This document shows, one piece after another, positions 7,424 through 16,676 of a stretch of 64,000 nucleotides of DNA (position 1 is its first letter; each line of letters starts with the position of its first letter). The notes under the pieces are model-generated. The model was given only the letters and a program-made list of their open reading frames with translations, made no database searches and was not told the origin of the DNA. This DNA is from CAHJWH01 sp965198905. GTDB taxonomy: Bacteria; Pseudomonadota; Alphaproteobacteria; Caulobacterales; Caulobacteraceae. The translations under genes were made by a program, and so were the position numbers. The stretch is from the NCBI GenBank assembly GCA_965198905.1, contig OZ240678.1, forward strand, positions 372,001 to 436,000. Reading direction: 5' to 3'.

Positions 7424-9016
7424 GTGGCCTACCAGGATCACATCATCGAAATGACCCGGCTTGTGGAGAGCAAGAAGGGTCCCTGGAGCGGTATCGCGCC
7501 TGAGGCCGTCGCCCGCATGCGCCTGCAGAACCGCTTCAAGACCGGGCTGGAGATCGCCCGCTACACCGCCGACATCATGCGCGCCGACATGGCCGCCTAT
7601 GACGCCGACCCGGCCAACTACACTCAGTCGCTCGGCTGCTGGCACGGCTTCATCGGCCAGCAGAAGATGATCTCGATCAAAAAGCATTTTGGCTCGACCA
7701 AGGGCAAGTATCTCTACCTCTCCGGCTGGATGGTGGCGGCGTTGCGGTCGGAGTTCGGCCCCCTGCCCGACCAGTCGATGCACGAGAAGACCTCGGTGCC
7801 GGCCCTGATCGAGGAACTGTACACCTTCCTGCGCCAGGCTGACGCGCGAGAGCTCGACATCCTGTTCCGCCAGATCGACGCCGCCCGCAAGGTTGGCGAC
7901 GCCGCCAAAGAAGAGGCGCTGATCGAGCAGGTCGACAGCTTCGAAACCCACGTGGTGCCGGTGATCGCCGACATCGACGCCGGCTTCGGCAACGCCGAAG
8001 CGACTTATCTGTTGGCTCGCAAGATGATCGAAGCGGGCGCCTGCGCCCTGCAGATCGAGAACCAAGTCTCCGACGAGAAGCAGTGCGGCCACCAGGACGG
8101 CAAGGTGACCGTGCCGCACGAGGACTTTCTGGCCAAGGTGCGGGCCTGCCGCTACGCCTTCCTGGAACTCGGCGTCGAGAACGGCATCATCGTCACGCGC
8201 ACGGACTCGCTGGGCGCGGGCCTCACCAAGCAGATCGCCGTCAGCACAACTCCCGGCGATCTCGGCGACCAGTACAACGGCTTCCTGGATTGCGAGGAGG
8301 TCGAGCCCCGCGATCTCGCCAACGGCGATGTGATCTTGAACCGGGGTGGCAAGCTGCTTCGCCCCAAGCGGCTGCCCAGCAACCTGTTCCAGTTTCGCGC
8401 GGGCACGGGCGCCGACCGCTGCGTGATGGACTGCATCGCCTCGCTGGACAACGGCGCGGACCTGCTGTGGATCGAGACCGAGAAGCCCCACGTCGAGCAG
8501 ATCGCCTCGATGATGGACCGGGTTCGTGAGGTCTATCCGACCGCCAAGCTGGTCTACAACAACTCGCCTTCGTTCAACTGGACGCTGAACTTCCGCCAGC
8601 AGGTGTTCGACGCGTGGAAGGCGCAGGGCAAGGAGGTCGCCGAGTACGACCGGGCCAAGCTGATGGGGGTGGAGTACGACGGTAGCGACCTGGCCAACGA
8701 GGCCGATGAGCGCATCCGCACCTTCCAGGCCGACAGCGCGCGGCGGTCGGGCATCTTCCACCACCTGATCACGCTGCCGACCTATCACACCGCCGCGCTG
8801 TCCACCGACAACCTTGCCAAGGAGTATTTCGGCGAGGAAGGCATGCTCGGCTACGTCAAGCAGGTGCAGCGCCAGGAGATCCGCCAGGGCATCGCCTGCG
8901 TGCGCCACCAGAACATGAGCGGCTCCGACCTCGGCGACGAGCACAAAGGCTATTTCGGCGGCGAAGCGGCGCTCAAGGCCGGCGGCGTCCACAACACCAT
9001 GAACCAGTTCGCCTGA
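7424..9016 (+). CDS. aceA: Isocitrate lyase (531-residue class, KQCGH type)
   Basis: 530 residues. Cleaves isocitrate to glyoxylate and succinate, the first step of the glyoxylate shunt, in the cytoplasm. The catalytic signature is KQCGH at 219-223 instead of KKCGH, characteristic of the longer Pseudomonas/Acinetobacter-type enzyme. SLGCWHGFIGQQK, VPVIADIDAGFGN and LQIENQVSDEKQ are also typical. The start is GTG with GGAG about 9 nt upstream and gives the N-terminus expected for this class. The divergent ScfR gene and the intervening inverted repeat point to induction by acetate or fatty acids. No malate synthase gene is present in the window. Confidence 0.97.
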   Translation: MAYQDHIIEMTRLVESKKGPWSGIAPEAVARMRLQNRFKTGLEIARYTADIMRADMAAYDADPANYTQSLGCWHGFIGQQKMISIKKHFGSTKGKYLYLSGWMVAALRSEFGPLPDQSMHEKTSVPALIEELYTFLRQADARELDILFRQIDAARKVGDAAKEEALIEQVDSFETHVVPVIADIDAGFGNAEATYLLARKMIEAGACALQIENQVSDEKQCGHQDGKVTVPHEDFLAKVRACRYAFLELGVENGIIVTRTDSLGAGLTKQIAVSTTPGDLGDQYNGFLDCEEVEPRDLANGDVILNRGGKLLRPKRLPSNLFQFRAGTGADRCVMDCIASLDNGADLLWIETEKPHVEQIASMMDRVREVYPTAKLVYNNSPSFNWTLNFRQQVFDAWKAQGKEVAEYDRAKLMGVEYDGSDLANEADERIRTFQADSARRSGIFHHLITLPTYHTAALSTDNLAKEYFGEEGMLGYVKQVQRQEIRQGIACVRHQNMSGSDLGDEHKGYFGGEAALKAGGVHNTMNQFA

Positions 9017-9028
9017 TCACCTAACAGA

Positions 9029-9054
9029 GGCCGACTGGCTAGCGCCGGTCGGCC
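9029..9054 (+). terminator. Hairpin after aceA
   Basis: GGCCGACTGGC (9029-9039) pairs with GCCGGTCGGCC (9044-9054) around a TAGC loop, with one G-T pair. It starts 13 nt after the aceA stop. No T-run follows, so it is a probable but not classical intrinsic terminator. Confidence 0.5.
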
Positions 9055-10216
9055 GACGTGACCCTGCAAACGATAAACCTGGCGCAGCGCCTCCAGATAA
9101 TAGCGCGCCTTACTCCCACTCCACCATCCAAGTGCGCCCTAAGTCGTTGTTTCGCGCAGATTTTTCATATGGCATCGCCGTCGATTTCCTAGCTCCCTGC
9201 CGGCCAACCCCTATGATATTGGTTCCGCAGCCGTAGCGCTCGCCCGGCGTCGCCGCATGCGTTCGAAGGCGCGCGCTAGTCCGTCGTGGGCCTATGGTTG
9301 GTGGCGATCGGTAGAAACATGACCCTGGATAGCCGAGATCGTCTCATTCATCCCAAAGCGCGAAGATCTATGCGGAGGTGCGTGCCTCTGCAGGTGGACA
9401 GCCCGGCAAAGGCGGCATGCTGGGCCCCTTACAGCTGGACTTCAGACGCCCCCCGGTCGCCCTTGTATTTCCCTGTATTGCCGAAGTTTGCATAAGGCGG
9501 GCTCGGCGGGTCCATGTAAAAGGCTGCGTTCAATACGGCTCCGGAGAGGCGTCGGATTGAACCGTCGACGCTCTCTTTCGCGGACAAGAGGCCCTCGCCG
9601 CCAAGGTCCTGCACCAGGTATGGGCGGCACAGTGGGAGCCGCCTGGCCGCGACGCTGCAGCGTCGTCATATACCTGCAGGATGCACTATCCAGGACCACT
9701 AAGGCCGAGCAATTCGGCGCTTCCGTTTGACTCCACAGTACTCCGGGTGGAACGAATCGGAAACTCGGCCTCGTTCGGCTCACGTCCGATCCAGCACGCT
9801 ACGGGCGCGACGGCGCTTGCAGAGCCTTGTCCGCTAAGGCAAAAGCGACGTCGGACAACGTCGGCCACGCGGCGTTTGGGCAGCCCGTTAAAGGCTCGAT
9901 TTCGGCTTCAGAGACTAAGTTCTTCCGCTCTATCTGCAGACTTCCCGCCCAGATCGCTTGGACGCGGACGCCGTTCCGAAGCCGCCTCTATCGCCACGCT
10001 CTGGGCGCCCGGCCGCCCGCCGGACGGGCGCCTCGGCGCGGCGAGTTCGACGGGCGGCGTAATTGCGCGTATGACCCGACAGGACGATGGGTAAGGATCG
10101 GCGACAGTTTCATGACAGCGTCCAGAGGCGGACGGCCGGCATGCAGGCGAGATATCTTGCGGTGGCGGAGGGAGAGTATCAACGCAGCGAGTATCAACGC
10201 AGCAAGTTCGGGGGAC
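9055..10216. other. Gene-poor stretch of about 1.16 kb
   Basis: Only short open frames are present, none with a plausible signal peptide, domain or ribosome site. The base use is visibly more mixed than in flanking genes (ATATGATATTGG, TTTTTCATATGG and similar). A plus-strand frame continuous with the downstream TonB receptor extends back to 9827 but is Arg/Ser-rich and not receptor-like. A perfect 15-bp tandem duplication (GAGTATCAACGCAGC) occupies 10174-10203, just before the receptor start. The region may hold a receptor promoter or a decayed gene. Confidence 0.5.
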
Positions 10217-12532
10217 ATGGCGATGTCTCGCAGCAATGTTTGTCGATCAGGCCTTCTGGTCGGCGCCTGTCTCGCCGTCCTGGCGCCCCTGACGCTCGCG
10301 CCCTTGACGCTGGCGAACGCACAGGAAAGGTTCGGCGCGCCGTCGGGCGGGACCCGGCTCGACGAGGTCATCGTCACGGCGGGTCGGCGCGCGAGCGACC
10401 TTCAGAAGACGCCGACGGCGGTCAGCACCGTCTCCTCCGCAGCGCTCAACGCCTCCTTCATCAATGAAATCTCCGGCCTGAACGCCATCGTGCCGAGTCT
10501 GGAGATCACCAAGGCGAACGGGTCCGAGAACCTGGTCTCGATCCGTGGCGTCGGCTCGGAAACGCCGGAGAACACAGCCACCACCACCCCTGGGATTTCG
10601 GAGTTCGTCGATGGCGTCTACATCGTCAACAGCGTCTCCCTGGACGAGACCCTGTTCGACATTGATCACATCGAAGTACTGCGCGGCCCCCAGGGCGATC
10701 TCTATGGGGAAAGTTCGACCGGCGGGGCGATCAACCTGATCACCAGGCAGCCCGAGCTGAAGACCTTCGGAGGTTCAGGCGACCTCAGCGGCGGCGACTA
10801 TGACCTGGTCCGCGCCCGGGCGGAGGTGAACCTGCCGGTCGGCGACACTGTGGCGATCCGGGCTTCGGTGCAGAAGTACAGCCACGAGGGCTTCACCAAG
10901 GACACCTACTTTCCCGACTTCCGCCTGGACGATGCGGACGACCTGAGCGGCAAGGTGGCCGTGCTCTGGAAGCCTGTCAGCAACTTCTCGGCGACGGTGA
11001 CCGGCCAGTGGTATCATTCTCTGGAGAACGGCGCCGCCCAGAAGAACCTCACCGAGGCCGACACCGATCCGCGCGAGGTGTACCAGGACTATCCGGGCAA
11101 GTTCGAGCTGGTCAACCAGCTCTATCACCTGAACCTGCAGTACGACCTGCCGGGGTTCAGCCTCCGCTCCGTGACCGGATACCAGCACCAGAACTTCATC
11201 GACCATTACGACGGCTCAAGAAGCGCGTTCTCGGTGCTGGGCGCCTATGACGACGTGGCGGCCTACAACACCAAGACCACCAGCTATACGGAGGAGTTCA
11301 ATATCCTGTCGCGGCCCGGCGGCCGTTTCGACTGGATCGTGGGCGCCTTCGTGTTGAACGAAGAGAGCCGTGGGCTAATCGCGGAGTTCGAGGGGAGCAC
11401 CGCGAACCCGGATGTCAGCCTCCCCCCGACCCTGGAGACCGTCCCGCCGGCCAACCTCGCCTACGGCAACGCCCTCGACTCGGCGCGCCAGGGCTACGCC
11501 GGGTTCTTCCGTGCGACCTACCACTTCACGCCGAAGCTGAGCGTCTCTGTGGGCGGGCGGGTGAACCACGACGCTTACACCAACCGCAGCTTCAACTTCT
11601 CCGGAATACCGTTCGGCGGTTCGGCCCCCCCAGCACCTGCGATCAGCCACGGTTTCAACGATACGGCGCCCACGGGGCGAGTCGAGGCGGACTATCAGGT
11701 CACCAGCCAGAACCTGCTCTACGCCAGCGCCGCGCGCGGCTATAAGCCCGGCGGTCTGAACGGCAAGAACGGCCAGGCGGTCGTGCCGGAGAGCTTCCAT
11801 GACGAGACCAACACCGCTTTCGAAGTGGGATCGAAGAACAGCCTGTTCGATCATCAGCTCAGGCTGAACCTGGCCGCCTTCTACTACCTATATCGCAACA
11901 TGCAGTACATCGAGTACGACCCCATTCCCTTCGACAGCGGCATCGCCAACATCCCGTCGATCCACGAATACGGCCTGGAAGCCGAAGCGGCCTTCCAGTC
12001 ACGCGATCACCACTTGCATCTCGACGGCAGCGTGGCGCTGGAGAACGGGATTGCGCAGGGCGGCTACAAGACGATCGACTCGACGATAGCCAATGGGATT
12101 GAGAAGACCGGCGCCTGCTCCTACGGTTTTAATCCCGCATGTTACCCGTTGGTGGAAGCGGCCGCGGAAGATATCGGGGGCAAGACGCCGCCTGACATGC
12201 CCAAGATTTCCGGGTCTCTGAGCGGGTCCTACGACTTCGATGTGCCCTTCGGCGTGCTTACGCCGCGTGCTCAGTACGTCTATCGTGGCAGCGAGTGGGC
12301 TCGCATCTTCAACGTGCCGGGACTGGACCGCGTTCGCGCCTATGGCGTCACAAATTTCAACCTGGACTTCCACCCCACGGGCTCGAAGCTGCGCCTGTCG
12401 CTGACCGCCACCAACGCCTTCAACGTCGACGGGGTGAACTCCAGGTACACCGACCCCTACGGCACCGGCCAGACCAGCCAGCAGTTCATCCCTCCCCGCC
12501 AGATCATCGGCTCCGTCGCCTTCACCTTCTGA
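10217..12532 (+). CDS. TonB-dependent outer-membrane receptor
   Basis: 771 residues. The ATG follows GGGGGAC by a short spacer and begins a signal peptide containing a duplicated LAPLT unit and ending ANAQ. A TonB-box-like DEVIVTA follows, then the plug domain (PTAVSTVSSAAL, SIRGVGSE, IEVLRGPQGDLYGESSTGGAINLITRQP) and a 22-strand-type barrel with the usual C-terminal aromatic residue (VAFTF). The family imports siderophores, sugars or other large nutrients with TonB energy. The ligand is unknown; the plug resembles the iron/aromatic-compound class found in Caulobacterales and sphingomonads. Its 3' end faces the glycosyltransferase gene across 34 nt. Confidence 0.93.
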   Translation: MAMSRSNVCRSGLLVGACLAVLAPLTLAPLTLANAQERFGAPSGGTRLDEVIVTAGRRASDLQKTPTAVSTVSSAALNASFINEISGLNAIVPSLEITKANGSENLVSIRGVGSETPENTATTTPGISEFVDGVYIVNSVSLDETLFDIDHIEVLRGPQGDLYGESSTGGAINLITRQPELKTFGGSGDLSGGDYDLVRARAEVNLPVGDTVAIRASVQKYSHEGFTKDTYFPDFRLDDADDLSGKVAVLWKPVSNFSATVTGQWYHSLENGAAQKNLTEADTDPREVYQDYPGKFELVNQLYHLNLQYDLPGFSLRSVTGYQHQNFIDHYDGSRSAFSVLGAYDDVAAYNTKTTSYTEEFNILSRPGGRFDWIVGAFVLNEESRGLIAEFEGSTANPDVSLPPTLETVPPANLAYGNALDSARQGYAGFFRATYHFTPKLSVSVGGRVNHDAYTNRSFNFSGIPFGGSAPPAPAISHGFNDTAPTGRVEADYQVTSQNLLYASAARGYKPGGLNGKNGQAVVPESFHDETNTAFEVGSKNSLFDHQLRLNLAAFYYLYRNMQYIEYDPIPFDSGIANIPSIHEYGLEAEAAFQSRDHHLHLDGSVALENGIAQGGYKTIDSTIANGIEKTGACSYGFNPACYPLVEAAAEDIGGKTPPDMPKISGSLSGSYDFDVPFGVLTPRAQYVYRGSEWARIFNVPGLDRVRAYGVTNFNLDFHPTGSKLRLSLTATNAFNVDGVNSRYTDPYGTGQTSQQFIPPRQIIGSVAFTF

Positions 12533-12566
12533 TCGCCGAGCCGCCGGGTTTGGCGAGCCCAGGCGA

Positions 12567-14033
12567 TCAGCGGAGTGCGCCGACCCGGCGCTGACTGCCC
12601 CAGGTCTGGCGGCCGCGCAGGAACACCACCCAACCCCACATGGCGCCTAGGTGACGCAGGAGTTGAAAGCTGAAGGGCTCCACGATCGAGGCGATAAAGG
12701 CGTGTCCCAGCGAAGCAGCGGTGCGGTCGCCCAGCCAGCGCCGGTAGAGATGGATCGCCCAGAGCTGGAAGGAGAAGTCCACCAATATCTTGACGGCGAT
12801 CACGCCCCCGACCGGCGCCAACACCGACGGACGCCCTTGCACCAGATAGGCGCACAGCAGCACGAAGGCGGTGAGCCCGTAGAGCGGCTGCAGGGTGTCG
12901 ATGGCCTTCACCGGCAGCATGGCCAGCCCCAGAGCGCCGTATCGGCGGTCACCCACCATGTCCCGGTACCAGTATTGCGTCTGGAGGAAGCCGCCGAACC
13001 AGCGTCGGCGCTGGCGCAGGAACGCCAGCGTGGTGCTGGGCGCCTCGGTCCGGGCGCGCGCACCGCCCAGCACCCGGGTGGTCCAGCGACGTCCGTGCAG
13101 CGTGCTGTAGCGTTTTAGCCGGTGGATGAGTTCGTAGTCCTCCACCAGACAGTCCGGATCAAAGCCTCCGACCTCCAGGGCCGCCGTGCGGCGAAAGCCC
13201 GCGAACGCCCCCGAGATCAAAAGCAGGCTGTCCAGCCGCATCCAGGCGTAGCGCGCGATAAAGTTGCGGATGTATTCGTAGGTCTGGAACCACTCGAAGA
13301 TACGTCCGGAGGCGGTGGCCGCGCACACCGGCGTGAGCACGCCCGTGGTCGCCACCAGGTTCGGCTCGGCGATGAAGGCGAAGCGGACCGCCTCGATTGC
13401 GTCGGCCTCTAGCAAGGTGTCGGCGTCGACGGTCAGCACCACATCCTCGTCGAGGAGCGAAAGGGCGACATTCATCGCCCGCGCCTTGCCGCCGCCGTCC
13501 AGCCGCAGCCAGTGGATGCGTGCATGGTGGGTGTCCATGCCGCCCACGGCCGGCGGCGCAAGCCCGTAAAGCCGGCCGAGCACTTCGGCGGTGGCGTCGG
13601 TGGACCCGTCGTCGGCGATCAGGATGCGATCTGGCGGGTCCGACTGGTTGAGCAGAGCCTCCAGCGTAACAGGAAGCACGAGCGCCTCGTCACGCGCGGC
13701 CACGATGACTGCGACGGAGACCCGAGGTCCGGATGCGTCGACGCGCGGCCGGGCGGCGAGCATGGGAAGGGTTTGCCAGAAGGTGAAGACGAGCAGCGCG
13801 GTATCGTAGGCGACGTAGATCAAGCCCGCGGACCAGACCCATACGCCGTGCAGCCCGAACGGCGCGCCGAGCAGGGCGATCCACAGCACCACCACCGAGG
13901 CGTGGATCGCCACGCTCATCCAGGGCGTCGGCGGGGGCGTTCTTCGCGGCGACTGTACGGCGAGCACCTTGGCCAGATCCGACTCGGCGGACCCCGACGC
14001 CGGCATCTCGGCGCCCTGTCGTGAGTTTGCCAT
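12567..14033 (-). CDS. Membrane-bound family 2 glycosyltransferase
   Basis: 488 residues. Two N-terminal transmembrane helices (about 40-85) precede a GT-A domain with SVAVIVAARDEA, DDGSTD, DADT, ED (LVEDYEL) and QRRRW, the full motif set of processive GT2 enzymes such as PgaC or cellulose/hyaluronan synthases. At least three more membrane helices follow (about 370-470). It probably polymerises or attaches a sugar at the inner membrane for an envelope polysaccharide. No partner export genes are adjacent, so the product is not identifiable. The divergent cytochrome b561 gene begins 82 nt away. Confidence 0.88.
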   Translation of the reverse strand: MANSRQGAEMPASGSAESDLAKVLAVQSPRRTPPPTPWMSVAIHASVVVLWIALLGAPFGLHGVWVWSAGLIYVAYDTALLVFTFWQTLPMLAARPRVDASGPRVSVAVIVAARDEALVLPVTLEALLNQSDPPDRILIADDGSTDATAEVLGRLYGLAPPAVGGMDTHHARIHWLRLDGGGKARAMNVALSLLDEDVVLTVDADTLLEADAIEAVRFAFIAEPNLVATTGVLTPVCAATASGRIFEWFQTYEYIRNFIARYAWMRLDSLLLISGAFAGFRRTAALEVGGFDPDCLVEDYELIHRLKRYSTLHGRRWTTRVLGGARARTEAPSTTLAFLRQRRRWFGGFLQTQYWYRDMVGDRRYGALGLAMLPVKAIDTLQPLYGLTAFVLLCAYLVQGRPSVLAPVGGVIAVKILVDFSFQLWAIHLYRRWLGDRTAASLGHAFIASIVEPFSFQLLRHLGAMWGWVVFLRGRQTWGSQRRVGALR

Positions 14034-14115
14034 GGGGTTCCGGTTAAGCTAATCGATGTCAGATTGGAGCACCCGGAAACCGGGGTTCCGATCTCATCAG
14101 CCCTGAGCACCAAAC

Positions 14116-14706
14116 ATGCAAGTCGCGGCTGCGAAGACCCGATACACCGGCGTCGCGATTTTTCTCCATTGGATCATTGCGGTGATGATCGGCATAAATC
14201 TGGTTTTGGTCTGGTGTGTAGACAAGTGGCCGCAAAGCTGGACGCGCCCGGTAATCGATACACATAAGTCAATCGGGATCACGGTGCTCGGCCTGGTTCT
14301 GCTTCGTCTGCTATGGCGGGCGTCTCATCCGCCGCCGCCGCTATCGAAAGCCTATCCGCGCTGGGAGCGATGGGTCGCCCACGCGGCCCATGCCGTCCTC
14401 TACGGCCTGATCCTGGCCATACCTCTTTCCGGCTGGATGCATGACTCCGCCTGGAAGGGCGGTCCCACCCATCCGATGAAGCTGTTCTGGCTCGTCCCCT
14501 GGTTCCGCATCGCGCCCATCGCCGATCTGGCTCCGGCCGCCAAGGAACACTTCCACGACGTCTTCTTCGCCATCCACAAGTGGCTGGCCTACGTTCTGTA
14601 CGGCGTGTTCGCCCTGCACGTCGCGGGCGCCCTGAAACACCAGTGGTGGGACAAGGAGCCCGAGTTGCAGCGCATGCTACCAGGCCGTTCCTCCCCCCGC
14701 GCCTGA
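14116..14706 (+). CDS. Cytochrome b561-family membrane protein
   Basis: 196 residues with four hydrophobic helices and the histidines expected to hold two b-type hemes: FLHW near residue 18, DTHKSIG near 50, an internal HAAHAVLYG, and HKW...LHVAGALKH near the end. Bacterial members carry electrons between quinol and periplasmic or membrane acceptors. It stands alone on the plus strand. A nearby cytochrome c and dehydrogenase could be functional partners but no physical link is visible. The start is the first Met before the first heme helix. Confidence 0.88.
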   Translation: MQVAAAKTRYTGVAIFLHWIIAVMIGINLVLVWCVDKWPQSWTRPVIDTHKSIGITVLGLVLLRLLWRASHPPPPLSKAYPRWERWVAHAAHAVLYGLILAIPLSGWMHDSAWKGGPTHPMKLFWLVPWFRIAPIADLAPAAKEHFHDVFFAIHKWLAYVLYGVFALHVAGALKHQWWDKEPELQRMLPGRSSPRA

Positions 14707-14786
14707 ACGAGACCCGGATAGAGGCGAGCCGGGCGGACGCACCCCGACATCCCTCTGGTCGTGGTCGCGCTTCTTGTTAGCGCGCC

Positions 14787-15485
14787 TTAGGCGGTTTGGT
14801 CGCTGGGGAGCCTGTGGCCCATCTTGTCGCGCTTGGTGGCGAGGTAGTCTGCATTATGAGGGTTGGATGCGAAGACGAGCGGAACGTCCTCCATTACCCT
14901 GACGCCGTAGCGCCTTAGAGCGGCGCTTTTCTTGGGGTTGTTCGTCAGCAGCCGAATGTCGGTGAGCCCTATCTGGCGAAGAATTTCGGCCGCAACGCCA
15001 TAATCGCGCTCGTCGGGTGCGAAACCCAGGGCCGCATTGGCCTCGGTGGTGTCCAGTCCCTGGTCTTGGAGCGCGTAGGCGGCGATCTTGTTGGCCAAGC
15101 CGATGCCGCGGCCCTCATGTCCCCGCAGATAGATCAGCGCCCCGCTTCGACTGGCGCCGATCCTTGCGATGGAGGCGCGGAGCTGCTCACCGCAGTCGCA
15201 CCGGAGCGAACCCAGGGCGTCGCCCGTCAGACATTCAGAATGAACCCGGACCAGAGCGCCGCTGCAGGCCTCTCCCTTGACCAGGGCCAGGTGCTCGATC
15301 CCGTCCACCAGGCTACGAAAGGCTCGTACGCTCAGGCCTTCAGGCGTGTGGGCCGAGGGAAGATGCGCGCGGGCGACTTCCTCGACCTGGGTCTCGCGGG
15401 TGAGGGGCGACGGGCTGACGGTGAGCATTTGAACGGGGGTCCCAATGGAACGCAGCGCGCGGCGAACTCGCACGCCCGACAGCAC
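14787..15485 (-). CDS. ribA: GTP cyclohydrolase II
   Basis: 232 residues. Converts GTP to 2,5-diamino-6-ribosylamino-4-pyrimidinone phosphate and formate, the first riboflavin step. Zinc site: SECLTGDALGSLRCDCGEQL with three Cys. Substrate motifs are RGHEGRGIGLANK and TNNPKK. The DHBP synthase (RibB) domain that is fused in many alphaproteobacteria is absent. An alternative Met at about residue 20 would remove a basic N-terminal extension. It lies about 90 nt downstream of the ribD-like gene on the same strand; ribE and ribH are not present. Confidence 0.92.
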   Translation of the reverse strand: MLSGVRVRRALRSIGTPVQMLTVSPSPLTRETQVEEVARAHLPSAHTPEGLSVRAFRSLVDGIEHLALVKGEACSGALVRVHSECLTGDALGSLRCDCGEQLRASIARIGASRSGALIYLRGHEGRGIGLANKIAAYALQDQGLDTTEANAALGFAPDERDYGVAAEILRQIGLTDIRLLTNNPKKSAALRRYGVRVMEDVPLVFASNPHNADYLATKRDKMGHRLPSDQTA

Positions 15486-15572
15486 AGATGGGAGGCGATT
15501 GGGACGGCGATAGGGCTGACGGGCTGAGGATCATGTTCTACGGCCCTGCGTCTGTTGCGACCTGGCCAAAGA

Positions 15573-16562
15573 TCACCAGGTCGCCGCACGCCGCCGCACC
15601 TCCACGACATCCGGCGCCTCATGATCAGGACTGCTGCGGAAGATGACCTCCTCGTCCCAGAGCGCGCGATCCAGAAAGGCTTGGCGCAAGGTGGGACCAG
15701 CTTCGACCAGGGCGGAGAGGACGCCTGCGGCCCCGAGTTCGTCCAGCAGGGCGTCCAGGTCCGTATGGATGGAGGCGTCGAGGCTGCGCTCTGCGGCCCG
15801 GCGTAGGTAGACGTCCGGGGTGCGGCCCCGGCGGTCCAGGATCGCAAGCCGCCGCCGTCTTCCTGGATGGTCGGCGATAAGACGCACGGTGAAGGCGGGA
15901 TCGTCGGCCAGGATGCAACCCGACCCCGTAATGATCGCCTCGCAGCTTCGCCTCAGCCGATGGGCGGCGGCGAGCGAGGTGGGCGAGGTAAAGGTCGTCG
16001 CGCCCGGTGGCGGGATCATGCCGCCCTGGGCGTCCAGCGCCGTCTTGATCAGCACCCAAGGGCGGCCGGTGCGCGACCACTTGGCGAAGGGGGCGATCAG
16101 CCGGGCGGCGGCGTCCGCCAGAGATGCTGCGTCTGGATGGGCCAGGTCGGCGATCATTCCCAACGACACGTTCGCACCGGTCAGGCGTGCGAAACCCGCG
16201 CCCGGCGCTCGAGGATGGGGGTCCAGCGCCCCCACCCAGACCGCCTGCACCGGGGTGCTCAGCAGGGCCTCCGTGCAGGGCGGCGTGCGCCCGGTGTGGC
16301 TGCAAGGCTCCAAGGTCACCAGGGCGGTGTGGATGCGCTCCGCGACGCCTGCCAGCCTGCACGCCTGGATGGCCGCCGCTTCCGCATGCAGTGCGCCCGC
16401 GCGCACGTGCGCCGCCTGGGCCAGGATCGCCCCGTCCTTATCGAGCAGGACGCATCCCACGGGAGGGTTGGGGGCGGTGGCCCCCACGTACATCTCGGCC
16501 TCGGCGAGCGCCATGTGAAAGGCGCCCGCAAGGCGGGAGGTAGGCAGGGAAGAAGCGGACAT
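15573..16562 (-). CDS. ribD: RibD-like deaminase/reductase
   Basis: 329 residues. The N-terminal cytidine-deaminase-type domain has HAE at 59-61 and the PCSH...C zinc ligands C86 and C95, with PNPPVGCVL before them. The C-terminal half is a dihydrofolate-reductase-like domain with GSGCILADDPAFTVR and VEAGPTL. The latter departs from the usual VEGG, and the SLDGR-type motif reads TALDAQGG. Both riboflavin activities are plausible, but the reductase domain is divergent. It is paired with a stand-alone ribA rather than a full rib operon, so a role outside riboflavin synthesis (another pteridine- or pyrimidine-derived product) is possible. Confidence 0.82.
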   Translation of the reverse strand: MSASSLPTSRLAGAFHMALAEAEMYVGATAPNPPVGCVLLDKDGAILAQAAHVRAGALHAEAAAIQACRLAGVAERIHTALVTLEPCSHTGRTPPCTEALLSTPVQAVWVGALDPHPRAPGAGFARLTGANVSLGMIADLAHPDAASLADAAARLIAPFAKWSRTGRPWVLIKTALDAQGGMIPPPGATTFTSPTSLAAAHRLRRSCEAIITGSGCILADDPAFTVRLIADHPGRRRRLAILDRRGRTPDVYLRRAAERSLDASIHTDLDALLDELGAAGVLSALVEAGPTLRQAFLDRALWDEEVIFRSSPDHEAPDVVEVRRRAATW

Positions 16563-16676
16563 GATCAGGGGGGTTCACGGTTTGACACGACTAAGGCTGG
16601 TCCTTGCCGACCGGATGCGACCCGCTGATCATCGTCCAGTTCGCAGCACGCCGGCTGGTCGAAGGCTTCACGGAGA

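Noticed and set aside
7391..8992. A 533-residue antisense frame fully within aceA
   Set aside because: It is a shadow frame in a GC-rich gene; composition is His/Val/Leu-skewed with no motif, and aceA is certain.
9286..9783. Short frames in the gap before the TonB receptor
   Set aside because: No ribosome site, no signal peptide and no family resemblance; kept only as a gene-poor region.
10174..10203. The tandem unit contains GTATCAACGCAG, which is also found in a common cDNA-synthesis adapter
   Set aside because: Only 12 nt match, it is followed by genomic-looking sequence in both copies and flanks continue normally, so coincidence is more likely than adapter contamination.
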